Below, in pieces: positions 1-5,856 of a stretch of DNA of 5,856 nucleotides. The stretch is from Endomicrobiia bacterium (GTDB lineage Bacteria > Elusimicrobiota > Endomicrobiia > Endomicrobiales > Endomicrobiaceae). The notes beneath the pieces are model-generated. The model had not been told where the DNA came from. It made no database searches and worked only from the letters and a program-made list of their open reading frames with translations. The stretch's first letter is position 1. Each line of letters begins with the position of its first letter. The stretch spans positions 1-5,856 of the forward strand of contig BNVT01000080.1 in the NCBI GenBank assembly GCA_025998295.1, read 5' to 3'. Made by a program: the position numbers and the translations under genes.

Positions 1-9
1 AGTCTATGA

Positions 10-192
10 AATTTGCTTAAATTTAATCATAGCTCTAAAGAAATTTTTTATGCGTTAAAACAAGGCCAGTATGACAAATACAAAAACCTACAAAAACAAT
101 GGGTTTTAAAAGCATCAAAAAGATGTTTTATATATAAAACATGCCGTTTATTAAAAGCCTGTCGTTGTTTTTGTTCATTTACCTTTGTTTGA
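10..192 (+). pseudogene. possible 3' remnant of an unidentified gene
   Basis: This stretch is open for about 61 codons between an in-frame TGA at 7-9 and a TGA at 190-192. It contains no ATG; the only plausible start is TTG at 13. The first two thirds read like ordinary protein, for example KEIFYALKQGQYDKYKNLQ, rich in Lys, Gln, Tyr and Asp. The last third turns Cys-rich (CRLLKACRCFCSF) and looks like translated non-coding DNA. One reading is the tail of a decayed gene with a premature stop just inside the window. A chance open frame in AT-rich DNA is nearly as likely. I do not recognise a family. Confidence 0.22.
123..142. repeat. perfect 20-bp palindrome
   Basis: The half-site ATGTTTTATA is followed directly by its exact reverse complement TATAAAACAT, with no loop. 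It sits 137 bases upstream of the tyrS start. A symmetric site without a spacer suits a dimeric DNA-binding protein better than an RNA hairpin, and there is no GC stem or T-run, so it is not a typical terminator. Its function is unknown, and its A/T-only core makes chance occurrence possible. Confidence 0.4.
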
Positions 193-217
193 CATCGGTG
201 TCATTTTGCATGATATG
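189..217 (+). promoter_or_regulatory. candidate tyrS promoter
   Basis: A perfect -35 hexamer TTGACA lies at 189-194. With a 17-base spacer the -10 would be GATATG (212-217), which matches TATAAT at only three positions. TATGTA at 214-219 with a 19-base spacer is an alternative. The -35 is convincing, the -10 is weak. The location 60-90 bases upstream of tyrS fits. I saw no T-box leader or specifier-type structure. Confidence 0.33.
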
Positions 218-268
218 TAATGCGGTATGGGGCTGATGTCGTTTGTAGTTTTGTATATGTGTATTTAT

Positions 269-274
269 GAGGAA
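269..274 (+). promoter_or_regulatory. Shine-Dalgarno of tyrS (fixes start at 279)
   Basis: GAGGAA precedes ATG 279 with a gap of 4 bases. The upstream in-frame ATG at 267 has no purine-rich element before it and itself overlaps this site, so 279 is the better start. Confidence 0.7.
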
Positions 275-278
275 CAAT

Positions 279-1481
279 ATGAAAGGAGTCATAGAGAAAA
301 TTAAACGCGGTGCCAATGAAATTATTTCTGTTGAAGAACTTGAAAGAAAGCTTATTTTAGGCAAAAAGTTAAGAATAAAGCTTGGAGTTGACCCTACGGC
401 GCCGGACTTACATCTAGGCCATACTGTTATTATTAACAAATTAAAGACTTTTCAAGATTTAGGGCATCAAATAGTATTTTTGATTGGAGATTTTACTGCA
501 AAGATAGGAGATCCTTCCGGAAGGTCTGAAACGCGATCTATTATGACAGATGTTCAGATAAAGACAAATATAAAAACATATACCAGCCAAGTGTTTAAAA
601 TTCTTGACAGAGAAAGAACAGAGATTGCCTATAACAGCAAGTGGCTTGGAGATCTTGGTGCAAATGGACTTTTGAATCTTGCCGCAAAGAGTACCGTGGC
701 TCAAATGCTTGTAAGAGATGATTTTGAAAAAAGATATAAACAAGACCGGCCTATAAGCATAGTGGAGTTTCTTTATCCTTTGCTTCAGGCATATGATTCT
801 GTAGCTTTAAACGCGGACATAGAGCTTGGTGGTAACGATCAAAAATTCAATCTTCTCTTGGGCAGACAGATACAGAGAGATTATGGAATCATAGAGCCGC
901 AGGTTGTAATAACAATGCCGCTTTTAGAAGGAACAGACGGTGTTAAGAAAATGTCAAAATCGTATAACAACTATATAGCTTTAAATGATTCTCCTAAAGA
1001 TATGTTTGGTAAAGTAATGTCAATTTCTGATACTTCAATGTATAGATATTATGAACTTCTCACCCATGCAGATTTAAATGTTGTTAGAAATATGCATCCT
1101 AAAGAAGCTAAAGTTGCACTTGCTTGTGAAATAGTTGAGAGATATCACGGAAAAGAAGAATCTCTGAGAGTAAAAGAGGAGTTTAATAAAATTTTTGCAA
1201 GCAAAGGTATCCCTGACGATATTGAAGAATATGCAATGGCGACGAATGCTCAGGTAAAAGTATCTGAAGTTATTGTCAAAAGTGGTATGGCATCAAGTGG
1301 CAATGAAGCGAGGCGTCTTATATCGCAGGGTGCTGTAAAGATAGATTCTAAAAAAGTGGAAGAAGATTTTACTTTAATACTTCCAGAGGAAGAAGATGCT
1401 ATTGAGCCGCGTGTTTTACAGGTGGGCAAAAGAAAATTTAAAAAAATAATACCATTTTTGGTTTATCACAGGAGGAAATGA
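279..1481 (+). CDS. tyrS: tyrosine--tRNA ligase (TyrRS)
   Basis: This cytosolic class I aminoacyl-tRNA synthetase activates tyrosine with ATP and loads tRNA-Tyr. From ATG 279 it has 400 residues, a normal length for bacterial TyrRS. The family motifs are in order: [15 protein letters not shown], containing the HIGH-type HLGH (residues 45-48); the tyrosine-pocket segment GGNDQKFN (from 184); KMSKS (224-228); and a C-terminal S4 RNA-binding domain from about 326 ([13 protein letters not shown], then [13 protein letters not shown]). The usual C-terminus, [10 protein letters not shown], is followed here by about eleven extra residues ending YHRRK. They appear to come from one extra A in an A-run: dropping it would give TAA (1447-1449) immediately after KFKK. 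The gene ends inside the first copy of a tandem duplication, and its TGA overlaps ATG 1478 in ATGA. Identity is very secure; ATG 267 is a less likely start. Confidence 0.97.
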   Translation: MKGVIEKIKRGANEIISVEELERKLILGKKLRIKLGVDPTAPDLHLGHTVIINKLKTFQDLGHQIVFLIGDFTAKIGDPSGRSETRSIMTDVQIKTNIKTYTSQVFKILDRERTEIAYNSKWLGDLGANGLLNLAAKSTVAQMLVRDDFEKRYKQDRPISIVEFLYPLLQAYDSVALNADIELGGNDQKFNLLLGRQIQRDYGIIEPQVVITMPLLEGTDGVKKMSKSYNNYIALNDSPKDMFGKVMSISDTSMYRYYELLTHADLNVVRNMHPKEAKVALACEIVERYHGKEESLRVKEEFNKIFASKGIPDDIEEYAMATNAQVKVSEVIVKSGMASSGNEARRLISQGAVKIDSKKVEEDFTLILPEEEDAIEPRVLQVGKRKFKKIIPFLVYHRRK

Positions 1482-1688
1482 ATTTAAAAAGAGGTACAGT
1501 TTATTTTAGTATTAAGTTGGTTTTGACCTATTTTGCGGTATGTCCTGCGAGTTTTTTACAGGTGGGCAAAAGAAAATTTAAAAAAAATACCATTTTGGTT
1601 TATCACAGGGGGAAGAAAGTGAAATTAAGAAGAAGCGTAGTTTATTTTAGTATGGGTTTGGTTTTAACATGTTTAGCGGCGTGCTCTG
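1409..1688 (+). repeat. imperfect tandem duplication of the tyrS-lpoB junction, unit about 140 bp
   Basis: Copy 1 spans about 1409-1547 and copy 2 about 1547-1688, offset 140-141 bases. The first part is nearly identical: a block of about 33 bases from TTTTACAGGTGGGCAAAAG through the A-run, then GTTTATCACAGG. The second part, encoding the signal peptide, is diverged but alignable (TTTATTTTAGTAT; GCGGTATGTCCTG against GCGGCGTGCTCTG). The unit holds the tyrS 3' end, the spacer, a ribosome-binding site and the lipoprotein signal sequence of lpoB. In copy 1 the lipobox is spoiled (FAVC); in copy 2 it is good (LAAC). The offset at the start codons, 141, is a multiple of three, so the lpoB frame stays open through both copies. 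Confidence 0.9.
1607..1613 (+). promoter_or_regulatory. Shine-Dalgarno of lpoB (fixes start at 1619)
   Basis: AGGGGGA precedes GTG 1619 by 5 bases, a normal gap. In the duplicated upstream copy, AGGAGG (1470-1475) lies only 2 bases from ATG 1478, which is too close for efficient initiation. This supports GTG 1619 as the working start. Confidence 0.6.
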
Positions 1689-2233
1689 GTCCTCAGGTTT
1701 CAAGAGTTAATGCAAGCGAAGAAATTGATTTAAGCGGATATTGGAATGATGTCGATTCGCAACAAGTAGCTCAAGAGATGATTAACGATTCCTTTGCAAA
1801 TCAGTGGATAGTAGATTATAAAAAAGAAAAGGGGAGAAAACCTAGAGTTATTATTGGATCAGTTGTAAACAAAACAGAAGAGCATATAAGCACCGAAACT
1901 TTTGTAAAGGATCTTGAAAGAAATTTTTTAACTTCCGGCAAGGTAACGTTTGTAGGTTCGAAAGACCAGCGTGCTGAAGTAAGAGCAGAAAGAAAAGATT
2001 ATGCAGACTATAATTCAAAAGTTGATTCCGCAAAAAAAAGCCATGGTCCCGAGACAGCGGCGGATTTTATGTTAAAAGGTCAAGTTAATTCAACTCCTGA
2101 CGCCAATAAAAAAGCTCAGCTTAAGTATTATCAAGTTGACCTTGAAATTATAAATTTAGAAACAAATGAAACTGTTTGGATGGGACAGAAAAAAATAAAG
2201 AAATTTATTTCTAAAAAGCCATATAAAGCATAA
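1619..2233 (+). CDS. lpoB: LpoB-like outer-membrane lipoprotein (penicillin-binding protein activator)
   Basis: This is a predicted lipoprotein of 204 residues from GTG 1619. A basic N-terminus (KLRR) and hydrophobic core lead to the lipobox LAAC, so Cys22 should be lipidated. The mature part fits the LpoB-like family: DLSGYWNDVDSQQVAQEMI, then RKPRVIIGSVVNKTEEHI, STETFVKDLERNFL, AADFMLKGQVNS and the ending NLETNETVWMGQKKIKK. In Enterobacteria, LpoB spans the periplasm to activate the synthase PBP1B; the same role here is inferred. A longer reading from ATG 1478 (251 residues) only adds the duplicated tyrS tail and a second, degenerate signal sequence, so I reject that start. It directly abuts a COG3014-type lipoprotein gene, a pairing I recall for LpoB-like genes outside Enterobacteria, which suggests a shared envelope function. 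Confidence 0.85.
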   Translation: MKLRRSVVYFSMGLVLTCLAACSGPQVSRVNASEEIDLSGYWNDVDSQQVAQEMINDSFANQWIVDYKKEKGRKPRVIIGSVVNKTEEHISTETFVKDLERNFLTSGKVTFVGSKDQRAEVRAERKDYADYNSKVDSAKKSHGPETAADFMLKGQVNSTPDANKKAQLKYYQVDLEIINLETNETVWMGQKKIKKFISKKPYKA

Positions 2234-3661
2234 ATGCGAATAATTACATCAACAAAAAGATATATACTTGCTATGCCCGTGTTGTTTGCAATATCTGCAA
2301 TTTTTGGCGGGTGCGCTTCAAGCTTGGCCGGATATTATAAGAGTTTAAGAACTAAAATTGATTCCGGGGATTATGAAGAGGCAGCTAAATTTGTCGATAA
2401 GTCAAAAAGTAAGTACGGTTCTAGTAATATTCTTATGTATTATTTGGACTCCGGCGTTGCAACTCATTTTGCAAAAGATTATAACACAAGCTCCAAAAAG
2501 TTTGAGCTGGCAAAAAGAAAATTTGAAGAATATTATCAAAAAAGCATAACAGCCGGTGTCACGTCTATGATTTTTAATGACAGTACAATGCCGTATTACG
2601 GTCAGGATTTTGAAAGAGTTCATATATCTATTTTTGAAGCTTTGGATTGTATTCTGTCGGGACATAGCAATGAGGCTGTTGTCGAGGCTCGGCAGATAGA
2701 TACTCTTTTTAAAACGTTAGAAACAGAAAAAAACTATAAAAATTTTTATAAAGACGATGGATTTATAAGATACTTTATGGGTTTAGTGTATGAGAATGCG
2801 GGATATATTAATGATGCTCATATTTCTTACTTTAAAGCGCTAAAAGCTTATAAAAATGGGCTTTCTGAAGTATCTACGCCAAAAGAATTGATTGACGATG
2901 CGTATACCTCAGCTTTAATTTTAGGTATGGAAAACAGAGCTGCTGAGATAAAAAAGGAATATCCTAAAGCTTGTAAACGAGTAATTCCTTCCGATTACGG
3001 AGAATGCATTGTTGTTGATTATAATGGTTTTGTGCCCGAAAAAATAGATAATGTTTCTGAATTTGCTTTGTTAGATATATGGCCTTATGTGGAAGTTGCT
3101 CAAGCGGTGGATAGTCAAGAGCAGGAAGATTTTAATAAGGCAAAGTCTGTGGGTCTTTCTATTTTTGCGAAAGATTATATAAAAGTTGCTTTTCCAGAAT
3201 ACAAAGACTTTGAAAATAGGGTAGTTGCTTTTAAAGTTCAATCCTATCAGCAAGAAGTGAAAGGTGTTGTAGTCCAAGATATAGGAAAAATTGCCAAGGC
3301 GTGTTTAAAGGACAATATAGGAAAAATATATGCAAAAACTTTAGCTAGAGCAGCAGTTAAATACATTACAGGCAAAGCTGTTTCAAATAAAATTTCGGAT
3401 GAAGCGGGAAAAGACTTGGGAATGCTTTCGCAGATATCGTTCAATATGTTTAATTCCCTCTCGGAAACATCAGATAAACGCGCATGGAACACTTTGCCTG
3501 ATAAAATTTTGATGGCAAGGTTTTGTTTGCCCGCAGGGACGCATACTCTTAAAATTAATTTTTTGGGAAAACATGGAGAAGTTTTAGATTCTTGTAGCGC
3601 AGAGGTTGATGTTAAAGCAGACAAAAAGAACTTTGTTGCAGTAAGAAGCTCTAGGATATAA
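2234..3661 (+). CDS. COG3014-like TPR-type lipoprotein
   Basis: This protein of 475 residues has a lipoprotein signal peptide: basic start, hydrophobic core, then FGGC with Cys27 as the expected lipidated residue. About residues 33-200 look like helical TPR-type repeats (SGDYEEAAKFVDKSKSKYG; VYENAGYINDAHISYFKALK). Between them is NDSTMPYYGQDFERVHISIF, which resembles the conserved signature of the COG3014 family as I remember it. The C-terminal part has AWNTLPDKILMARFCLPAGT and a short beta-rich end. ATG follows the lpoB stop with no gap (TAAATG) and without a clear Shine-Dalgarno, so translation is probably coupled to lpoB. The molecular function of the family is not established; a scaffold or partner of the LpoB-like protein at the periplasmic side is an inference from the pairing. 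Confidence 0.82.
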   Translation: MRIITSTKRYILAMPVLFAISAIFGGCASSLAGYYKSLRTKIDSGDYEEAAKFVDKSKSKYGSSNILMYYLDSGVATHFAKDYNTSSKKFELAKRKFEEYYQKSITAGVTSMIFNDSTMPYYGQDFERVHISIFEALDCILSGHSNEAVVEARQIDTLFKTLETEKNYKNFYKDDGFIRYFMGLVYENAGYINDAHISYFKALKAYKNGLSEVSTPKELIDDAYTSALILGMENRAAEIKKEYPKACKRVIPSDYGECIVVDYNGFVPEKIDNVSEFALLDIWPYVEVAQAVDSQEQEDFNKAKSVGLSIFAKDYIKVAFPEYKDFENRVVAFKVQSYQQEVKGVVVQDIGKIAKACLKDNIGKIYAKTLARAAVKYITGKAVSNKISDEAGKDLGMLSQISFNMFNSLSETSDKRAWNTLPDKILMARFCLPAGTHTLKINFLGKHGEVLDSCSAEVDVKADKKNFVAVRSSRI

Positions 3662-3673
3662 AGGCAAACGGTA

Positions 3674-4970
3674 ATTAAACGAAAATTGATACTGCAAGTA
3701 GCTTTGTCTATCTTTTTATCATCGTTGGTGTTTGCAGATAGTGATGCAGATAGCGAAAGGGCAGCTTGCTTGAGAAACTTCTTAAAAAAGGATAGTTTTA
3801 CATTTAGCACTGCATATTTAGAAGGACAATATACAAATAAACAATTGCAGGTTTTTATTTAGATCTTACAAATGCCTTTGATAGAGCCTCGAAAACTACT
3901 GGTGCTCTCCTGCGTAAGAAAGTGTTTGAGGGAGATATAAGTGCTTTTCTCGCTGTATGTTCTGTTTGGTTTTCGTCATACTATATTACGTCCAAAGCGT
4001 CTATACCTTTTCATGAGGTTGGGCATGGCTTGAGAAACAAATCTTTCGGAATAGATTATATGTTTAGTCTTGATTGCTATGACGAATCTCCCTTTAAAAA
4101 AGATGAGAATTTTTTTAAATTCTTTGTTAGAGAGATGTTTAATAATGATAGAGCTTGTGTGCGGTCTAGGCCATATAGAGTCTATAAGATACTAGAGCTA
4201 GATAATGATTCTTACTGTAATTGCGAAACTATTATATCCACATGAGGAATGAATAATAAGATATATCTTGCTGAGAGAAATAGTGATGATATTTATATTA
4301 GAAACACTAGAAACAAAGAATATCGGCTTTTGCCATATATCTTGTATTTAGAAAATATAGATTTTCGCCTATTGGATATGATAAAACAGTTAAAGAGCTT
4401 GGTGACGATCCTTTTAATATAGTGAACGATTTTCAAAAGAAAGGAAGGTTAGATTTTAAAAAAGGGGTTATTAGGGATGCGGGGGTTAAGTCTCTTTTTC
4501 TTAGTGGGACAACATATTCGCCTCTTTATTCGTTTTTTACAAAAAAGCCTCTTAAGTTGTACGGTTTTAGAATTCCAGATGTTTTTCCGTATATAACTAC
4601 AAAAGGTATGTCGTACATGGTTGTTAGTGGATACGAGATAAATGAAGATTTAAGATTAATATTTGGATTCGAGCGTGTGTTTAAAGTGGAGCCAGCAACA
4701 GAATGCAGTTTGGGTGTAGAACAAACTGCTATAATTAATCATACATTGCCTATATCATACAGAGGAGTAGTTACTTTTGGACAAGGATTGGATTTAGTGG
4801 CATCGTGTTCAATACCTATTTCGAAATATCTTTCGATAGGAGCAGACCTTGAAATATATTCTTGTAAGAGTTTACAGGGGCAAAGGCATACTACACATGC
4901 TATAAGCGGAATGCTTGGTAAGAATGGATTAAGCCTCGACATATCTGTTTCTATGTCTTATAAGTTTTAA
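3674..4970 (+). pseudogene. decayed gene for an exported HEVGH-motif protein with a barrel-like C-terminus
   Basis: One ancestral gene of about 430 codons is readable across three frames. Segment A (3674-about 3850) encodes a signal peptide, KRKLILQVALSIFLSSLVFA, with likely cleavage before DSDADSE. After a frameshift within 3841-3859, segment B (to 4245) carries DLTNAFDRASKTTGALLRKK and then IPFHEVGHGLRNKSFG, with HEVGH at 4012-4026. TGA 4243-4245 interrupts it, but the same frame resumes as GMNNKIYLAERNSDD. A second frameshift within 4311-4419 leads to segment D, FSPIGYDKTVKELGDDPFNI and on to 4970. Segment D has alternating polar/hydrophobic strands (SKYLSIGADLEIYS; LSLDISVSMSYKF) ending in Phe, as in outer-membrane barrels. 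The start is ATT where ATG is expected, 9 bases after AAGG. HExxH suggests a zinc metallopeptidase ancestor; I cannot name the family. Pieces at GTG 3922 and GTG 4422 are fragments of this gene, not independent genes. Confidence 0.8.
4936..4964 (+). promoter_or_regulatory. candidate promoter of nfnAB
   Basis: TCGACA (4936-4941) and TATAAG (4959-4964) each match the sigma-70 consensus at five of six positions and are separated by exactly 17 bases. Transcription would start near 4971, giving a short leader that still contains the Shine-Dalgarno before ATG 4985. The promoter lies within the last codons of the pseudogene, which would let nfnAB be expressed independently of the decayed gene and the upstream operon. 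Confidence 0.5.
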
Positions 4971-4973
4971 ATT

Positions 4974-4977
4974 GAGG
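4974..4977 (+). promoter_or_regulatory. Shine-Dalgarno of nfnA (fixes start at 4985)
   Basis: GAGG lies 7 bases before ATG 4985. The in-frame ATG at 4979 is only one base past this element, too close to be used. Related proteins typically begin MYKI, as does the 4985 start. Confidence 0.65.
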
Positions 4978-4984
4978 GATGGAA

Positions 4985-5830
4985 ATGTATAAAATTGTAA
5001 ATAAAAAAGATATTGCTCCAAAGGTGCAAAGTTATGAGATTTATGCTCCCGAAGTAGCAAAAAATGCAAAAGCCGGACAGTTCATCATATTTAGAATTGA
5101 CGATAAAGGCGAAAGAGTTCCTTTAACGGTGGCAGGAACAAAACCCGACGAGGGTTTAGTGAGAATAATTTTCCAAGAGGTCGGCAAAAGCACAATCCAG
5201 CTTGCATCTCTTTGCGAGGGCGATTTTATAAGAGATTTTACAGGCCCTTTGGGTTGCCCTACAGAAATAAAAAAATATGGAACTGTTGTCGCTGTGGCAG
5301 GCGGGGTAGGAGCTGCGGAAGTTTTACCTGTTATAAAAGAGCTTAAGAATGTGGGCAATAAAGTTATTACGATAATCGGAGCAAGATGTAAAGATTTAAT
5401 AATTCTTGAAGATGAGCTAAAACTGGAAAGCGATGCTTTATTATTTGCTACAAATGACGGTACGCGCGGTAAAAAAGGTTTTGTTACAGATGTTTTAAAG
5501 GAAGTTATTGATGATGAAAAAATAAACATAGTATACGCTATAGGTCCTGTTCCAATGATGAAAGCTGTAGCGGAACTTACAAGCAGAAGTCATATAAAAA
5601 CAATTGTTTCTTTAAATCCTATAATGCTTGACGGTACCGGAATGTGCGGCGCCTGCAGAGTCACTATTAACGGTAAAATAAAGTTTGCTTGCGTTGACGG
5701 TCCTGAATTTGACGCTCATTGCCTACACTGGGAAGAGCTTGCGTCCCGGCTTGAACTATATAAAAGTCTTGAAAAAGTATCGCTTGATAATTTTACACAT
5801 CGCAGAGAGTGCAAATGTTACACAAAATAA
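4985..5830 (+). CDS. nfnA: NfnA-type FAD/NAD(P)-binding, [2Fe-2S] subunit (ferredoxin-NADP+ reductase alpha / sulfide-DHOD-like)
   Basis: This protein of 281 residues from ATG 4985 has the full length of the family. The N-terminal half is an FAD-binding beta-barrel with AGQFIIFRIDDKGERVPLT, whose RVPLT is the flavin motif, and VGKSTIQLASLCEGD. The middle is the nucleotide-binding fold with AVAGGVGAAEVLPVIKELK and NDGTRGKKGFVTDVLKEV. The C-terminal [2Fe-2S] region has LDGTGMCGACRV and FACVDGPEFDAH, giving Cys221, Cys224, Cys236 and Asp216. Known NfnA structures use three Cys and one Asp, so the site looks intact. With NfnB it would couple NADH and reduced ferredoxin to NADP+ reduction in the cytosol. 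The nucleotide loop reads GGVGAAEV where relatives usually have GGVGxAPV. Proteins of this family can also be called sulfide dehydrogenase beta subunit or PyrK-like; the nfnB start directly downstream favours NfnA. Confidence 0.9.
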   Translation: MYKIVNKKDIAPKVQSYEIYAPEVAKNAKAGQFIIFRIDDKGERVPLTVAGTKPDEGLVRIIFQEVGKSTIQLASLCEGDFIRDFTGPLGCPTEIKKYGTVVAVAGGVGAAEVLPVIKELKNVGNKVITIIGARCKDLIILEDELKLESDALLFATNDGTRGKKGFVTDVLKEVIDDEKINIVYAIGPVPMMKAVAELTSRSHIKTIVSLNPIMLDGTGMCGACRVTINGKIKFACVDGPEFDAHCLHWEELASRLELYKSLEKVSLDNFTHRRECKCYTK

Positions 5831-5856
5831 AAATGCCCGAGAGGGATCCTCAAACA
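5815..5856 (+). CDS. nfnB: NfnB / glutamate synthase small-subunit-like, N-terminus only (runs off window)
   Basis: ATG 5815 opens a frame reading MLHKIKMPERDPQT to the end of the window. The MPExDP start is typical of NfnB and NADPH-dependent glutamate synthase small-subunit-like flavoproteins, which carry two [4Fe-4S] clusters and FAD and pair with NfnA. It overlaps the nfnA end by 16 bases in another frame, so the two are almost certainly translated together; GAGAG at 5805-5809 may serve as ribosome-binding site. Only 14 residues are visible, so the call rests on this short motif and the context. Confidence 0.72.
   Translation, partial: MLHKIKMPERDPQT

Noticed and set aside
195..278. T-box or other tyrosine-responsive leader before tyrS
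   Set aside because: The space is short and I found no T-box consensus, anticodon-like specifier loop or terminator hairpin.
3247..3810. Long minus-strand open frame of 187 codons
   Set aside because: It lies antisense to the end of the COG3014 lipoprotein gene and the pseudogene signal peptide. Its Ser/Leu/Lys-rich composition is that of a mirrored coding frame, and it has no recognisable motif.
3841..3862. Programmed -1 ribosomal frameshift joining segments A and B of the HEVGH gene
   Set aside because: No X-XXY-YYZ slippery heptamer is present in the right phase, and a missing start, a TGA and a second frameshift in the same gene make ordinary decay simpler.
3922..4245. Independent gene of 107 codons starting at GTG 3922
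   Set aside because: The same frame is open and protein-like well upstream of GTG 3922, and continues sensibly after the TGA. It is a fragment of the larger pseudogene.
4422..4970. Independent gene of 182 codons starting at GTG 4422
   Set aside because: Protein-like sequence in the same frame extends upstream (FSPIGYDKTVKELGDDPFNI), there is no signal peptide for a barrel-like protein, and no proper ribosome-binding site. It is better read as the 3' part of the pseudogene.
5041..5529. Minus-strand open frame of 162 codons
   Set aside because: It is fully antisense to the well-supported nfnA gene, with low-complexity Ser/Pro/Thr composition typical of a shadow frame.
1..5856. tRNA, rRNA, CRISPR arrays or insertion sequences
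   Set aside because: No cloverleaf-like segment, regularly spaced repeats, transposase frame or terminal inverted repeats were seen on either strand.

Overview
The window is low in GC, with A/T-rich codon use, and every convincing gene lies on the + strand in one tightly packed cluster. The order is tyrosyl-tRNA synthetase (tyrS), an LpoB-like lipoprotein, a TPR-type lipoprotein of the COG3014 kind, a broken gene for an exported protein with an HEVGH motif, an NfnA/DHOD-electron-transfer-like flavoprotein, and the first codons of its partner NfnB. The LpoB-like/COG3014 lipoprotein pair, the NfnAB pair typical of anaerobes, the AT-rich sequence and the visible gene decay together suggest a diderm anaerobe undergoing reduction. 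An Endomicrobium-like member of the Elusimicrobiota (termite-gut flagellate symbionts) is my best guess. This is inference from gene content and was not checked by a search.

Layout. Bases 1-266 hold no intact gene. They contain a start-less open stretch (10-192) that may be a gene remnant, a perfect 20-bp palindrome (123-142) and a candidate tyrS promoter. tyrS (279-1481) runs into an imperfect tandem duplication of about 140 bp (1409-1688). This duplication copies the 3' end of tyrS together with the ribosome-binding site and lipoprotein signal peptide of the next gene. The real lpoB start is therefore most likely GTG 1619 in the second copy, not ATG 1478 in the first. The COG3014 lipoprotein gene (2234-3661) begins directly at the lpoB stop codon.

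From 3674 to 4970 lies a pseudogene of about 430 codons. It can be followed across three frames: signal peptide, HEVGH motif, then a C-terminal part that looks like an outer-membrane beta-barrel and ends in Phe. It lacks a normal start codon and has two frameshifts and an in-frame TGA. Its last bases hold a good sigma-70-type promoter (TCGACA-17-TATAAG) for nfnAB.

How the genes work together. tyrS is translation housekeeping. The two lipoproteins are probably a cell-envelope unit concerned with peptidoglycan synthase activation. NfnA and NfnB form the electron-bifurcating NADH-dependent ferredoxin:NADP+ oxidoreductase, or a closely related flavoenzyme. The most informative points are the tandem duplication with its effect on two gene ends, and the decaying HExxH/barrel gene, whose family I cannot name.
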